Positions 26,178 to 34,340 of a stretch of 64,000 bases of DNA are shown here, piece by piece. Within the stretch, counting starts at the first letter, position 1; each line of letters begins with the position of its first letter. Source of the DNA: Chloroflexia bacterium SDU3-3. Its GTDB lineage: Bacteria; Chloroflexota; Chloroflexia; Chloroflexales; Roseiflexaceae. The notes beneath the pieces were generated by a model, which saw nothing but the letters and a program-made list of their open reading frames with translations, did no database searches and was not told where the DNA came from. The translations under genes and the position numbers were made by a program. The DNA is taken from NCBI GenBank assembly GCA_009268125.1, contig WBOU01000003.1, positions 310,001 to 374,000 of the forward strand, written 5' to 3'.

Positions 26178-27118
26178 GCGGTTTCGTCATCGGCTTCTTT
26201 CTAACCTTTATCGGCGGCTTTATCGCGCTGCCCATCCTGCTGGGCATCCTCCGCATGTTCGGCTTCTACACCATCGTGAACGAGGGCTACTGCCACGTCT
26301 ACGTGCTGTTCGGCAAGGTGCTGGCGGTGCTGAAGGAGCCAGGGCTGTACGTGCTGCCCTTCAAGCTTGGCCCGGCGGCCTTTATCATCAACTGGTTCGG
26401 GCGCTGCCACGTGGTGGACATGCGCATGGATCAGGTCTACCTGCGCAGCCAGGCCGTCAACTCCGAAGAGGGCGCGCCCATGGGCATCGGCGTGTGGTAC
26501 GAGATGGCAATCAGCGACCCGGTGGCCTTCCTGTTCAAGAACGCCGACCCGCGCGGCTCGCTGTCGGCCAACGTGTCCAACGCGGTGGTGCGCACGCTCA
26601 GCAACATGCCGCTGGCCGAGATGCTGGAGAGCCGCCACAGCATGAGCCAGGCGGTGCGCGCCGATGTCTCGCCCAAGTCGCTTGAGTGGGGCTACCAGCT
26701 CGGCTCGATCTACATCCGCAAGGTGCACTTCCGCGATGTGGAGATGATCCGCCAGATCGAGGCCAAGGTGGTCAACCGGCTGCGCCAGGTGACCAGCGCG
26801 ATCAAGCAGGATGGCGCGAACCAGGTGAACATCATCACCAGCACCGCCGAGCGGCAGGCCGCCATCGAGTTCGCCAAGGCCGAGGCCATGCGGCCCTCGA
26901 TCGTGGGCGGCGCGCTCCAGCGCATCTCGGAGGATCCCGAGATCGCCGATGCGCTGTTCGAGATCCTGCAGATCCAGCGACTGGCCGAGGGCAACGCCCA
27001 GATCACCATGCTGCCACAGGGCGCTGGCCTGCTGCCGCAGATGCTGGCCGCCGAGGGGCCAGCGCAGCCGCAGGCCCGGCCCCAGCCGCGCATCCAGTCG
27101 CTCGAAGGCAAGAAGTAG
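26174..27118 (+). CDS. SPFH/band 7 membrane protein (second of a pair)
   Basis: 314 residues. N-terminal TM segment FVIGFFLTFIGGFIALPILLG, then a band-7 domain (NEGYCHVYVLFGKVLAVLKE, VDMRMDQVYLRSQAVNSEEG, ISDPVAFLFKNAD) and a helical tail with ERQAAIEFAKAEAMRP. The Pro/Gln-rich end (residues ~290-314) is low complexity. Co-translated with the gene before it (ATGA). Two different SPFH proteins in tandem suggest a hetero-oligomer, as with HflK/HflC, although they are not close to those proteins. Confidence 0.87.
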   Translation: MSGFVIGFFLTFIGGFIALPILLGILRMFGFYTIVNEGYCHVYVLFGKVLAVLKEPGLYVLPFKLGPAAFIINWFGRCHVVDMRMDQVYLRSQAVNSEEGAPMGIGVWYEMAISDPVAFLFKNADPRGSLSANVSNAVVRTLSNMPLAEMLESRHSMSQAVRADVSPKSLEWGYQLGSIYIRKVHFRDVEMIRQIEAKVVNRLRQVTSAIKQDGANQVNIITSTAERQAAIEFAKAEAMRPSIVGGALQRISEDPEIADALFEILQIQRLAEGNAQITMLPQGAGLLPQMLAAEGPAQPQARPQPRIQSLEGKK

Positions 27119-27190
27119 CCCACACGCCAGGGCGGCGCTGATCAGCCCCGATCAGCGCCGCCCCGCCATTGGAACCGCGTTTCTCTCCCC

Positions 27191-27601
27191 CTACGCCGCA
27201 GGCCACGGCGAGCCGGTCACCGTCAGCTCAAAGCGCGGGATCGGCACATCGAACAGCACATCATCCACCCCGATAAACCGATAGCTGCCATCCATGGCGC
27301 CCTGCGGCGACTTGAGCACGCAGAAGCTCTGGTACTCGAACACCTCGCCGGGGGCCAGCGTGGGCTGCTCGCCCACCACCCCATCACCGCGCACCTCGCT
27401 CTCCTCACCGATCGAATCGAAGATCCGCCAGTGCCGCGAGAGCAGCTGGGCCGTCTTGCGGCTGGCGTTCTCGATCCGCACAAAGTAGGCGAAGACATAC
27501 TCGCCCTGGTCGGGGTTGGAGTGATCGGCCAGGTACAGCGGTCGGACGCTCACGCGGATGCGCTCTTCCTCCATCTGCAGAAAGGGATTATGTCTCATCA
27601 T
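27191..27601 (-). CDS. apaG: ApaG-domain protein
   Basis: 136 residues, slightly longer than typical ApaG. The fold markers are ADHSNPDQGEYVFAYFVRIEN, RHWRIFDSIGEESEVRGDGV, GEQPTLAPGEVFEYQSFCVL and PQGAMDGSYRFI. ApaG is a single immunoglobulin-like domain whose biochemical role is unsettled. Two ATGs in a row at 27601/27598. Lies 30 bp before the M20 peptidase stop on the same strand, so it may share that transcript. Confidence 0.9.
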   Translation of the reverse strand: MMRHNPFLQMEEERIRVSVRPLYLADHSNPDQGEYVFAYFVRIENASRKTAQLLSRHWRIFDSIGEESEVRGDGVVGEQPTLAPGEVFEYQSFCVLKSPQGAMDGSYRFIGVDDVLFDVPIPRFELTVTGSPWPAA

Positions 27602-27631
27602 ACTCTCCCTATGGCGGGCGGGGCCGCGCCG

Positions 27632-28891
27632 TCACTCGTCGTAGCCGCAGAAACGCAGCGCGGCCAGCGCCAGGGTGCGCACGGCAGCGTGCAGGTGGGC
27701 CAGGGGCACGTGCTCGTCGGGGCGGTGGGCGTGGCGCACGTCGCCCGGGCCAAACATCACGGTGGGGATGCCGCCCACATTCATCAGCAGGCGCATGTCG
27801 GCACCGTAGGTCATCCCCTCGAATCGCGGCGCGGCCCCGGCGGCGTCCGCATAGGCCCCGGCCAGGGTCTGGGCCAGCGGGTGGTCGGCGGGGATGGCCG
27901 CCGGATCGAACTGGCCGCCCCACCACTCGACGGTGGGCGGGCGCTGGGCCAGCCACGGGTCGGCGGCCACAGCCCGCGCCACCGCCGCCTCGAACTCCGC
28001 GCGCGCGCTGGCCGCATCCTCGCCGATGGCGATGCCATAGCGGCCCTCGCACACCAGCGACTCGGGCACCGACGAGGGCCAGTCGCCCGCGCGCAGCACC
28101 CCGATCGAGAGCGGGTAGGGCAGGCGGTAGCGGGCGAACAGCGGCGAGCGCTCGCGGGCGTTGCGCTCGGCCTCCAGCTCCAGCAGGGCGCGGTGCAGCG
28201 GGATGAATTTCTCAATCGCGCTCACGCCCTCCTCGCGCACACAGCCGTGGGCCGACAGCCCTGGCACGATCAGGCGGAAGTTGAGCGCACCGGCCTGGGC
28301 GGGGGCGATCGCCAGCTCGGTCGGCTCGGGGATGATCGCGCCGTCGGCGGTGTGGCCGCGCAGGATGCTGGCCAGGGTGCCGCAGCCGCCGTCCTCCTCG
28401 CCGATCACGCTCTGCACCAGCAGCCTGCCCCGCAGCGACACGCCCGCATCGCGGATGGCCTTGGCAGCAAACAGCGCGCAGGCCAAGCCGCCCTTCATGT
28501 CCAGCGCGCCGCGCCCGTACACCTGGCCGTTGTCCAGCGTGGCCCGCCAGGGCGCGTGGCCCCAGTTGGCCTCGTCGCCAGCGGGCACCACATCCACGTG
28601 GCCGTTCAGGATGAGGCTGCGCCCGCCGCGATCCTCGCCCAACCAGCCCACCACGCCCAGGCCCTCGGCCCGCTCCACCTCCCAGCAGAAGGCGGGGTGC
28701 TGGCGCAGCGCGGCTAGGTCGATCTCCCACTCATCCACCGCCATGCCAAACGAGCGCATGGAGCGCGCCATAAAGCGCTGGGCCTCGCTCTCGTGGCCAT
28801 CCAGGCTGCGGATACCCACCAGCTCGCCCAAGAAGCGCAGCATGGCCTCGGTGTCGATGGCGTCGACCACGCGCCGCTCGATCTGGTTCAT
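27632..28891 (-). CDS. M20-family metallopeptidase / deacylase (ArgE/DapE-like)
   Basis: 419 residues. Zinc ligands and catalytic Glu are in place: NGHVDVVPAG (His and Asp), GRGALDMKGGLA (bridging Asp), VIGEEDGGCG (general-base Glu and ligand) and GPGDVRHAHRPDEHVPL near the end (C-terminal His). A dimerisation lid domain lies about 190-310. Closest to acetylornithine deacetylase and succinyl-diaminopimelate desuccinylase; the substrate cannot be fixed. The start overlaps the end of mgsA by 4 bases. Confidence 0.9.
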   Translation of the reverse strand: MNQIERRVVDAIDTEAMLRFLGELVGIRSLDGHESEAQRFMARSMRSFGMAVDEWEIDLAALRQHPAFCWEVERAEGLGVVGWLGEDRGGRSLILNGHVDVVPAGDEANWGHAPWRATLDNGQVYGRGALDMKGGLACALFAAKAIRDAGVSLRGRLLVQSVIGEEDGGCGTLASILRGHTADGAIIPEPTELAIAPAQAGALNFRLIVPGLSAHGCVREEGVSAIEKFIPLHRALLELEAERNARERSPLFARYRLPYPLSIGVLRAGDWPSSVPESLVCEGRYGIAIGEDAASARAEFEAAVARAVAADPWLAQRPPTVEWWGGQFDPAAIPADHPLAQTLAGAYADAAGAAPRFEGMTYGADMRLLMNVGGIPTVMFGPGDVRHAHRPDEHVPLAHLHAAVRTLALAALRFCGYDE

Positions 28892-29256
28892 GCGTCGACC
28901 CCCATCAGCACGATCTCGGCGGTGGCGATGTTGGTGGCCACCGGGATATTGTAGACGTTGCAGACGCGCAGCAGGCCCTGGATGTCCGGCTCGTGCGGGT
29001 GGGCGTAGAGCGGGTCGACGATAAACAGCACGGCGACCACCTCGCCCTGGGCCACCCGCGCGGCGATCTGGGCGTCGCCGCCCAGCGGGCCGGAGAACAT
29101 GCGCGTCACCGGCAGGCCGGTGGCTTCGGCGATCCGCCCGCCAGTGGTGCCGGTGGCGATCAGGTTGTAGCGGGCCAGCACCTCGCGGTGGCGCAGGGCG
29201 AAGGCTACAATGTCATCCTTCTTGGTGTCGTGGGCGATCAGTGCGATGGTCGGCAT
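28888..29256 (-). CDS. mgsA: methylglyoxal synthase
   Basis: 122 residues, normal length. IALIAHDTKKDDIVAFA opens the family, LIATGTTGGRIAEATGL binds phosphate, SGPLGGDAQIAARV holds the catalytic Asp, and VLFIVDPLYAHPHEPDIQGL completes the site. Converts dihydroxyacetone phosphate to methylglyoxal. The ATG at 29256 was chosen because the family start follows directly. Translationally coupled to the M20 peptidase. Confidence 0.95.
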   Translation of the reverse strand: MPTIALIAHDTKKDDIVAFALRHREVLARYNLIATGTTGGRIAEATGLPVTRMFSGPLGGDAQIAARVAQGEVVAVLFIVDPLYAHPHEPDIQGLLRVCNVYNIPVATNIATAEIVLMGVDA

Positions 29257-29320
29257 AGTCACTCTCTCTATAGCGCTACAGCGGGGCGCGCGGGCCACAA
29301 CGGCGTGGCCCCGCTCTCCC

Positions 29321-30055
29321 CTACTCAATCGGGCGTCGCTCGTCGCCAGCGCCCATACGCTGGCGGGCCTCGTCGCGCGGGATGTTCTCATCGCTCTGCG
29401 CGACGGTCTCGCGGTTCGAGAAGATGATCCAGCACAGGAAGCAGTGGAACCAGACCCCAAACAGCAGCACAAACCAAGCTGGCAGCGGCCCGATGGCCGC
29501 TCGGTCTAGCAGGTCGGCCAGGCTGTCGGCGGGCACCGGGTGCAGCAGCACTTTCACCACCCAGCTCAAGAACAGCACCAGGAACAGCCACACATAGTTG
29601 CGCCGCAGCCGCCGCGCCAGCGCCTGCCAGATCGTGATGCTGAAGCGCGGGTGCAGCAGGTCGTCGGCCAGCAGCTCGCGCCATGTGGCCACCTCTTCAT
29701 CGCCGGCCTGCGGCGCGAGCATGTCGGCAAAGAACTCGACCTCGATCAGTCGCACCCTGGCCCGCCACAGATCGTAGAATCGGTAGCGCCGCGCCTCGAT
29801 GAACATGAAAAAAAACACCAGCAGCGTGTTGATCAGGATCATCACGTGGGTGTTGCTGGCGCTGGCGAATGCGAACGACAGCGTGGCGGCGGTGGTCAGC
29901 ACCGCCCAGTTGGTGGTGCCATCCAGCCGCGCGCGCCAGGTGTTGGCGCGGCCCACCTCGCCACGGTAGAGATGCACCATGGCGGTGTGGAACTCGCCCC
30001 GGCTGATCGCCCGCGTGGCCGGCGGGGCCGCGCTGGCTGGCTGCTCGGTGGTCAT
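29321..30055 (-). CDS. DUF2270 predicted membrane protein
   Basis: 244 residues. The cytosolic start contains FHTAMVHLYRGEVGRANTWR, the family signature, followed by a TM pair (about 50-90) and EARRYRFYDLWRARVRLIE. Two more TM segments lie near residues 155-175 and 190-215. Start set by GAGGAGGG upstream. Function of the family is unknown. Confidence 0.85.
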   Translation of the reverse strand: MTTEQPASAAPPATRAISRGEFHTAMVHLYRGEVGRANTWRARLDGTTNWAVLTTAATLSFAFASASNTHVMILINTLLVFFFMFIEARRYRFYDLWRARVRLIEVEFFADMLAPQAGDEEVATWRELLADDLLHPRFSITIWQALARRLRRNYVWLFLVLFLSWVVKVLLHPVPADSLADLLDRAAIGPLPAWFVLLFGVWFHCFLCWIIFSNRETVAQSDENIPRDEARQRMGAGDERRPIE

Positions 30056-30120
30056 TGGGCGCACCCTCCTCGCAAGAAACACCACCATGATACAACGGGG
30101 CTTGGCCACAGGGCAAATGC

Positions 30121-30200
30121 CGATCCGCGAATACCTCAAAAAACGAATACCACAAAGCGCCCCGCTTGGCCCCCTTCGTGCCTTCGTGCCTTCGTGGTGA
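30121..30200. repeat. CTTCGTG/CACGAAG-type intergenic repeat
   Basis: Between the divergent DUF2270 and deoxyhypusine-synthase-like genes. Holds CTTCGTGCCTTCGTGG-type units and CGAATACC copies that pair imperfectly, a member of the hairpin family seen at 12930, 15226, 32045, 33515 and 62111. Confidence 0.6.
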
Positions 30201-30223
30201 ATCAGCCGCCCGTGGCACCAGTT

Positions 30224-30233
30224 GTGGTATAGT
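30224..30233 (+). promoter_or_regulatory. extended -10 promoter of the deoxyhypusine-synthase-like gene
   Basis: GTGGTATAGT with TG one base before the hexamer, 38 bp before the ATG at 30272. The same GTGGTAnAnT block lies at the same distance before the agmatinase gene (32563-32572) and at three other gene starts. Confidence 0.5.
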
Positions 30234-30271
30234 CTCCCCCGGCAGGAATTACGCCCACAAGGAGGCAAACC

Positions 30272-31348
30272 ATGGCTTATGGCGTCAAGCTCGATCCGCG
30301 CCCCATCGGGGCCGGGCTGACCGTGCGCGACCTCGTCGATCAGCAGCTCTACTCATACAACGCTGGCCGCCTGCGCGAGCTGTGCCAGCTCTTCGCCCGC
30401 AAGATCGCCCAGAACGACGTGACCATCGGCGTCACGCTCTCGGGCGCGATCACGCCCACCGGCCTGGGCACCGCCGCGATCGTGCCGCTCATCCGCGCGG
30501 GCCTGATCGACTGGATGGTCTCCACCGGCGCGAACCTCTACCACGACATGCACCGCTCGCTGGGCTTCGAGCTGTTCGGCACCACGCCCTTCACCAACGA
30601 CCTTGAGCTGCGCGAGCAGCACCTCATCCGCATCTACGACATCCTGTTCGAGCAGGACGTGCTGCTGGAGTCGGATGAGTTCCTGCGCCAGTGCCTGCGC
30701 GGCCCCGAGTTCCAGCGCACCATGAGCACCGCCGAGCTGCACTACAACCTGGGCCGCTACACCCAGGCCCGCGAGAAGGCCCTAGGCACCGACTACGTCT
30801 CCATCCTCACCGCCGCCTACGAGGCGGGCGTGCCGCTCTACACATCCAGCCCCGGCGACTCGACGATCGGCATGAACGTGGCGGCGCTGGCCCTGGCCGG
30901 CAACGAGCTGCGCTTCGACGTGGAGCGCGACGTGAACGAGACCACCGCCATCGTGCACCACGCCAAGAAGAGCGGCGGCAAAAGCGCGGTGCTCATCCTG
31001 GGCGGCGGATCGCCCAAAAACTTCATCCTGCAGACCGAGCCACAGATCCAGGAGATCATGGGCATCCCCGAGAAGGGCCACGACTACTTCATCCAGGTCA
31101 CCGACGCCCGCGCCGACACCGGCGGCCTCTCGGGCGCGACCCCGTCCGAGGCGATGACCTGGGGCAAGGTCGACCCCGAGCAGCTGCCCGACACGGTGGT
31201 GTGCTACGCCGATAGCACGATCGTCATCCCCATCCTGGCGGCCTACGCGCTGGAGATGGCAGGCTCGCGCCCGCTCAAGCGGCTCTACGATCAGCGCGAC
31301 ACCCTGGTGGATGAGCTGAAGCAGGCCTACATGGCGGCCAACAGCTAG
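30272..31348 (+). CDS. deoxyhypusine synthase-like protein
   Basis: 358 residues across the whole DHS fold. NAD-binding and substrate segments are recognisable: VTLSGAITPTGLG, VSTGANLYHDMH, LYTSSPGDSTIG, LILGGGSPKNFILQ and GATPSEAMTWGKV, with Lys299 at the position of the lysine that forms the enzyme-imine intermediate. Bacteria have no eIF5A, so the substrate is not hypusine precursor. Related bacterial enzymes make homospermidine or similar polyamines from NAD, spermidine and putrescine. A nearby agmatinase (32611), a putrescine source, supports a polyamine role. Ends at a strong terminator. Confidence 0.92.
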   Translation: MAYGVKLDPRPIGAGLTVRDLVDQQLYSYNAGRLRELCQLFARKIAQNDVTIGVTLSGAITPTGLGTAAIVPLIRAGLIDWMVSTGANLYHDMHRSLGFELFGTTPFTNDLELREQHLIRIYDILFEQDVLLESDEFLRQCLRGPEFQRTMSTAELHYNLGRYTQAREKALGTDYVSILTAAYEAGVPLYTSSPGDSTIGMNVAALALAGNELRFDVERDVNETTAIVHHAKKSGGKSAVLILGGGSPKNFILQTEPQIQEIMGIPEKGHDYFIQVTDARADTGGLSGATPSEAMTWGKVDPEQLPDTVVCYADSTIVIPILAAYALEMAGSRPLKRLYDQRDTLVDELKQAYMAANS

Positions 31349-31368
31349 GCCGAGCCTTGGCACACAGC

Positions 31369-31403
31369 AAAGCCCCAGCGGCAGCATACCGCTGGGGCTT
31401 TTT
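31369..31403 (+). terminator. Rho-independent terminator
   Basis: 13-bp perfect stem (31369-31381 with 31389-31401), 7-base loop and a TTTTT run, 20 bp after the deoxyhypusine-synthase-like stop. Its A-rich left side lets it serve the convergent YbjN gene too. Confidence 0.85.
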
Positions 31404-31421
31404 GCGGTGCGGGAAATAGCG

Positions 31422-31934
31422 CTAGCTCTCGATCTCGGCGATCGCCTGCTCGGCGGTAGCGCCGCCGTAGAGCACCTTCAGCACGCCGGGAAAGTACGAG
31501 TTCATGGTGCGCACCGCCGGGTAGATGGCGTTGCGGATCAGGTTCGGCGTCAGATCTGCGCCCTCGAAGTCGAGGCTCGCCTTGAAGCGCAGCCGCCCGT
31601 CGCCGAAGTTCAGCTCGAAGTTGCCGATATTGAGGCCATAGTTCGCGCGGGCGATGAACTCGGCGATCGCGGGCCGATTCTCCTCGGGGATGCGCACCGG
31701 GGCCATCGCGTAGATCAGCAGGATCTCCGACTCCACGCGGATCTGGGAAAAGCAGCGGATCTCGGCATTCGAGCCAGTGTAGTGAACCCAATAGCCATGC
31801 CATCCATCGGCGCGCTGCGGGTACCACTCATCCTCATCCAGAAATGCGCCCAGCGTGTCGAAGGCGCGGATGCTATTGGGGTGGGCCAGCGCCGCATCGG
31901 GGTTCTGGTCGGGGGTCTCATCAATATGATCCAT
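31422..31934 (-). CDS. YbjN-domain protein
   Basis: 170 residues, acidic. WVHYTGSNAEIRCFSQIRVE, LLIYAMAPVRIPEENRPAIAEFIARANYGLNIGNFELN (positions ~70-115, given in part: PEENRPAIAEFIARANYGL) and DGRLRFKASLDFEG match the YbjN/type III chaperone-like alpha-beta fold. These proteins are thought to act as small protein-binding chaperones or regulators. GGGAGA supports the start. Monocistronic, sharing the terminator with the gene before it. Confidence 0.8.
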   Translation of the reverse strand: MDHIDETPDQNPDAALAHPNSIRAFDTLGAFLDEDEWYPQRADGWHGYWVHYTGSNAEIRCFSQIRVESEILLIYAMAPVRIPEENRPAIAEFIARANYGLNIGNFELNFGDGRLRFKASLDFEGADLTPNLIRNAIYPAVRTMNSYFPGVLKVLYGGATAEQAIAEIES

Positions 31935-32044
31935 AGTCTCTCTCCCTGGCTCTCTGGGTTGGTTGCCCCAATTTTAGCGCATTTTCGCCAGAACTCCTAG
32001 CGACTCTTGTCGCATCCATAGGGCCTATGCGTTCTCGTTCACCA

Positions 32045-32180
32045 GCAGGTTTTTACCACCAAGACTCCAAGACTCCAAGACTCCAAGGGCACAAAAGGGA
32101 AAGAATACCACGAAGGCGCGAAGACGCGAGGGGAAGAAAAGAACCGTTTTACCACCAAGACTCCAAGGGAAGAAAACCTC
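32045..32180. repeat. ACCAAGACTCCAAG/CACGAAG repeat cluster
   Basis: In the 676-bp gene-free stretch 31935-32610. Repeated GACTCCAA units in tandem (32060-32090), CACGAAGGCGCGAAGACGCG, then a second TTTTACCACCAAGACTCCAAGG. Same family as the other intergenic hairpins. Confidence 0.7.
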
Positions 32181-32211
32181 GTGGCAAAGAGAGACGGAGC
32201 CAGCCCTACCC

Positions 32212-32378
32212 ACCTGGCCCATGCGGCGAAGGTGCCGCTCATGTTTTGATGGCCATATGCACGAACACCAGCCGCCAGATTTCAGCACGGGAACGCCTGA
32301 AGTTGGGGGTTCCAAGGGGGCTACGCCCCCTTGCGGGGTCGCTAGGGGCTGGCCCCGAGCCGCCGCCCGCGCAGGGTA
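32212..32378 (-). repeat. dispersed ~165-bp intergenic repeat, copy 3 (inverted)
   Basis: Reverse complement of the repeats at 16708 and 16971: it starts with GGCCCATGCGGCGAAGGTG and continues through ATGCACGAACACCAGCCGCC and GGGGGCTACGCCCCCTTGCG to CGCCGCCCGCGCAGGG. Remaining bases to 32560 hold short direct repeats (CAAGCAGCCCTxCATCAACCC twice near 32490-32530) and no gene. Confidence 0.75.
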
Positions 32379-32562
32379 CACACCAACCAATCACGAGGGT
32401 CCATCATGATCGAGGCCGCAGCCGGTCCGATCGACCGGGCAACGCTGCAAGCATGCCGACGGTCAACCGAATGCGGAGCCGCCACCAAGCAAGCAGCCCT
32501 CCATCAACCCCAAGCAGCCCTTCATCAACCCCAAAAGAGCATCGCAGCGCCATAGCCGCGCT

Positions 32563-32572
32563 GTGGTACAAT
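32563..32572 (+). promoter_or_regulatory. extended -10 promoter of speB
   Basis: GTGGTACAAT, 38 bp before the ATG at 32611. Same motif and same distance as before the deoxyhypusine-synthase-like gene. Confidence 0.5.
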
Positions 32573-32610
32573 CCCCGCCGTATGTCGCGAAACAGAAGGA
32601 GAACAACATC

Positions 32611-33504
32611 ATGGCGCACTACGAGCTGCTGCCACCAGAGAATTTTCTTGGCCTAGATGAAGAGTTCAGCGCCTACGAGAGCAGCGCCGCCGTGGTGCTG
32701 CCTATCGGCTACGAGGGCACCGTGAGCTACGGCCAGGGCACCCGCGAAGGCCCCCGCGCCATCATCAACGCCTCGCGCCAGGTCGAGCTGTACGACCGCG
32801 ACCTAGATGACGAGGTAGCGCTGCGCTACGGCGTCCACACGCTGCCCGCGCTGGCCCCGGTGATCAGCGGCCCCGAGGGCATGGCCCAGGCCGTGGCCGC
32901 CGCCGCCGAGGAGCACCTGCGGGCGGGCAAGCTGCTGGTGGGGCTGGGCGGCGAGCACAGCATCTCCAGCGGCTTCGCCAGCGCGGTGCAGGCCGTCCAC
33001 GGCGACTTCGTGATGGTGCAGATCGACGCCCACTCCGACCTGCGCGACGAGTACGAGGGCAGCAAGTACAGCCACGCATGCATCGCCAAGCGCGTGCTGG
33101 ACATGGGCGTGACGGTGGCCCAGTTTGGCATCCGCTCGATCTGCAAAGAGGAGATCGACCTCATCCGCAGCGAGCGCGAGCGGCTCTACGTGGCCTTCGC
33201 CGAGGACGTGCACGCGGGCGGCCACCTGGCGAAGCTGGCCGAGCTGGTGCGCGGCAAGAAGGTGTTTCTCACCATCGACCTCGACGGCTTCGACCCCTCG
33301 CTGGTGCCCGCCACCGGCACCCCCGAGCCAAACGGCCTCAGCTGGGTCGAGGGGCTGGAGATCATCCGCACCGTGGCCCGCGAGGCCAGCATCGTGGCCT
33401 TCGACTGCGTCGAGCTGGCCCCCATCGCCGGCCAGCACGCCAGCGACTTCCTGGCCGCCAAGCTGATCTACAAGACCCTCGGCCTCGCCCTCACCAGCCG
33501 CTAG
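32611..33504 (+). CDS. speB: agmatinase (ureohydrolase family)
   Basis: 297 residues. The binuclear Mn site is complete: GGEHS (His116), QIDAHSDLRD (Asp139, His141, Asp143) and TIDLDGFDP (Asp223, Asp225). SYGQGTREGPRAIINASRQ is the agmatinase N-terminal signature and favours agmatine over arginine. Hydrolyses agmatine to putrescine and urea. The ATG follows AAGGAG. Own promoter, but close to the deoxyhypusine-synthase-like gene, and together they suggest a polyamine route. Confidence 0.93.
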   Translation: MAHYELLPPENFLGLDEEFSAYESSAAVVLPIGYEGTVSYGQGTREGPRAIINASRQVELYDRDLDDEVALRYGVHTLPALAPVISGPEGMAQAVAAAAEEHLRAGKLLVGLGGEHSISSGFASAVQAVHGDFVMVQIDAHSDLRDEYEGSKYSHACIAKRVLDMGVTVAQFGIRSICKEEIDLIRSERERLYVAFAEDVHAGGHLAKLAELVRGKKVFLTIDLDGFDPSLVPATGTPEPNGLSWVEGLEIIRTVAREASIVAFDCVELAPIAGQHASDFLAAKLIYKTLGLALTSR

Positions 33505-33514
33505 GGAACCGATA

Positions 33515-33612
33515 AACCACGAAGACACGAAGACTCCAAGTGTAGAACTTGGAGTCTTCGTGTCTTAAAAAGAGATGCTATAAACCTTCGAGCCTTCGTG
33601 TCTTCGTGGTTA
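33515..33612. repeat. long perfect hairpin repeat between speB and pdxH
   Basis: A perfect 20-bp stem (33522-33541 with 33547-33566) around a 5-base loop, nested in a larger dyad: AACCACGAAGACACGAAG (from about 33515) pairs with CTTCGTGTCTTCGTGGTT (ending at 33612). Fits a bidirectional terminator between convergent genes and is the strongest example of the hairpin family. Confidence 0.85.
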
Positions 33613-33617
33613 GAAAC

Positions 33618-34256
33618 TTACGGCGAGAGGCGCTCGATCTGCCACGCGTCGCCAGCGCGGCGGTAGCGGATGCGGTCGTGCAGGCGCGAGGGGCGGCCCT
33701 GCCAGAACTCCACCGCCTCGGGCAGCAGCCGGAACCCGCCCCAGTGCGGCGGGCGGGGCACCGCAGCGCCCTGGTGCTGGGCGGCCAGCTCGGCGTAGCG
33801 CGCCTCCAGCGCGGCGCGGCTGGGCAGCGCCGCGCTCTGCGCCGAGGCCCACGCGCCCACCTGGCTGCCGTGGGGCCGCTGCGCGAAATAGGCGTCGGAC
33901 TCCTCGGCGCTCACCTGCGCCACCGCGCCCTCCACGCGCACCTGGCGCTCCAGCTGCTCCCAAAAGAACACCAGCGCCGCGTAGGGGTGGGCCAGCAGCT
34001 CGCCGCCCTTGCGGCTGCCGTAGTTGGTGTAGAACACAAAGCCGCCCTGCTCGACGCCCTTCAGCAGCACCACGCGGGCCGATGGCCTGCCATCCGCGCC
34101 CACGGTGGCCAGCGTCATCGCGTTCGGCTCGGCGATGCCCGCCGCCACCGCCGCATCGAACCAGCGCTGGAACTGGCCCAGCGGCTCGGGCAGCACATCG
34201 GCCTCATCGAGGCCGCGCAGGGTGTACTCTTTCCGCAGATCATCGGGCACTGTCAT
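33618..34256 (-). CDS. pdxH: pyridoxamine 5'-phosphate oxidase
   Basis: 212 residues, full length. FMN-binding and substrate segments: [65 protein letters not shown] and the C-terminal [19 protein letters not shown] with LHDRIRY. Oxidises pyridoxine or pyridoxamine phosphate to PLP. Starts 85 bp after tatC on the same strand; separate function. Confidence 0.95.
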   Translation of the reverse strand: MTVPDDLRKEYTLRGLDEADVLPEPLGQFQRWFDAAVAAGIAEPNAMTLATVGADGRPSARVVLLKGVEQGGFVFYTNYGSRKGGELLAHPYAALVFFWEQLERQVRVEGAVAQVSAEESDAYFAQRPHGSQVGAWASAQSAALPSRAALEARYAELAAQHQGAAVPRPPHWGGFRLLPEAVEFWQGRPSRLHDRIRYRRAGDAWQIERLSP

Positions 34257-34340
34257 CGCAACCTCCTCTGGCAGCGTGCAGAAAACAGCGGCGGCACCAG
34301 GAGCGCGCTCCTGATGCCGCCAAGCAAGGGTGGCCGCCGC

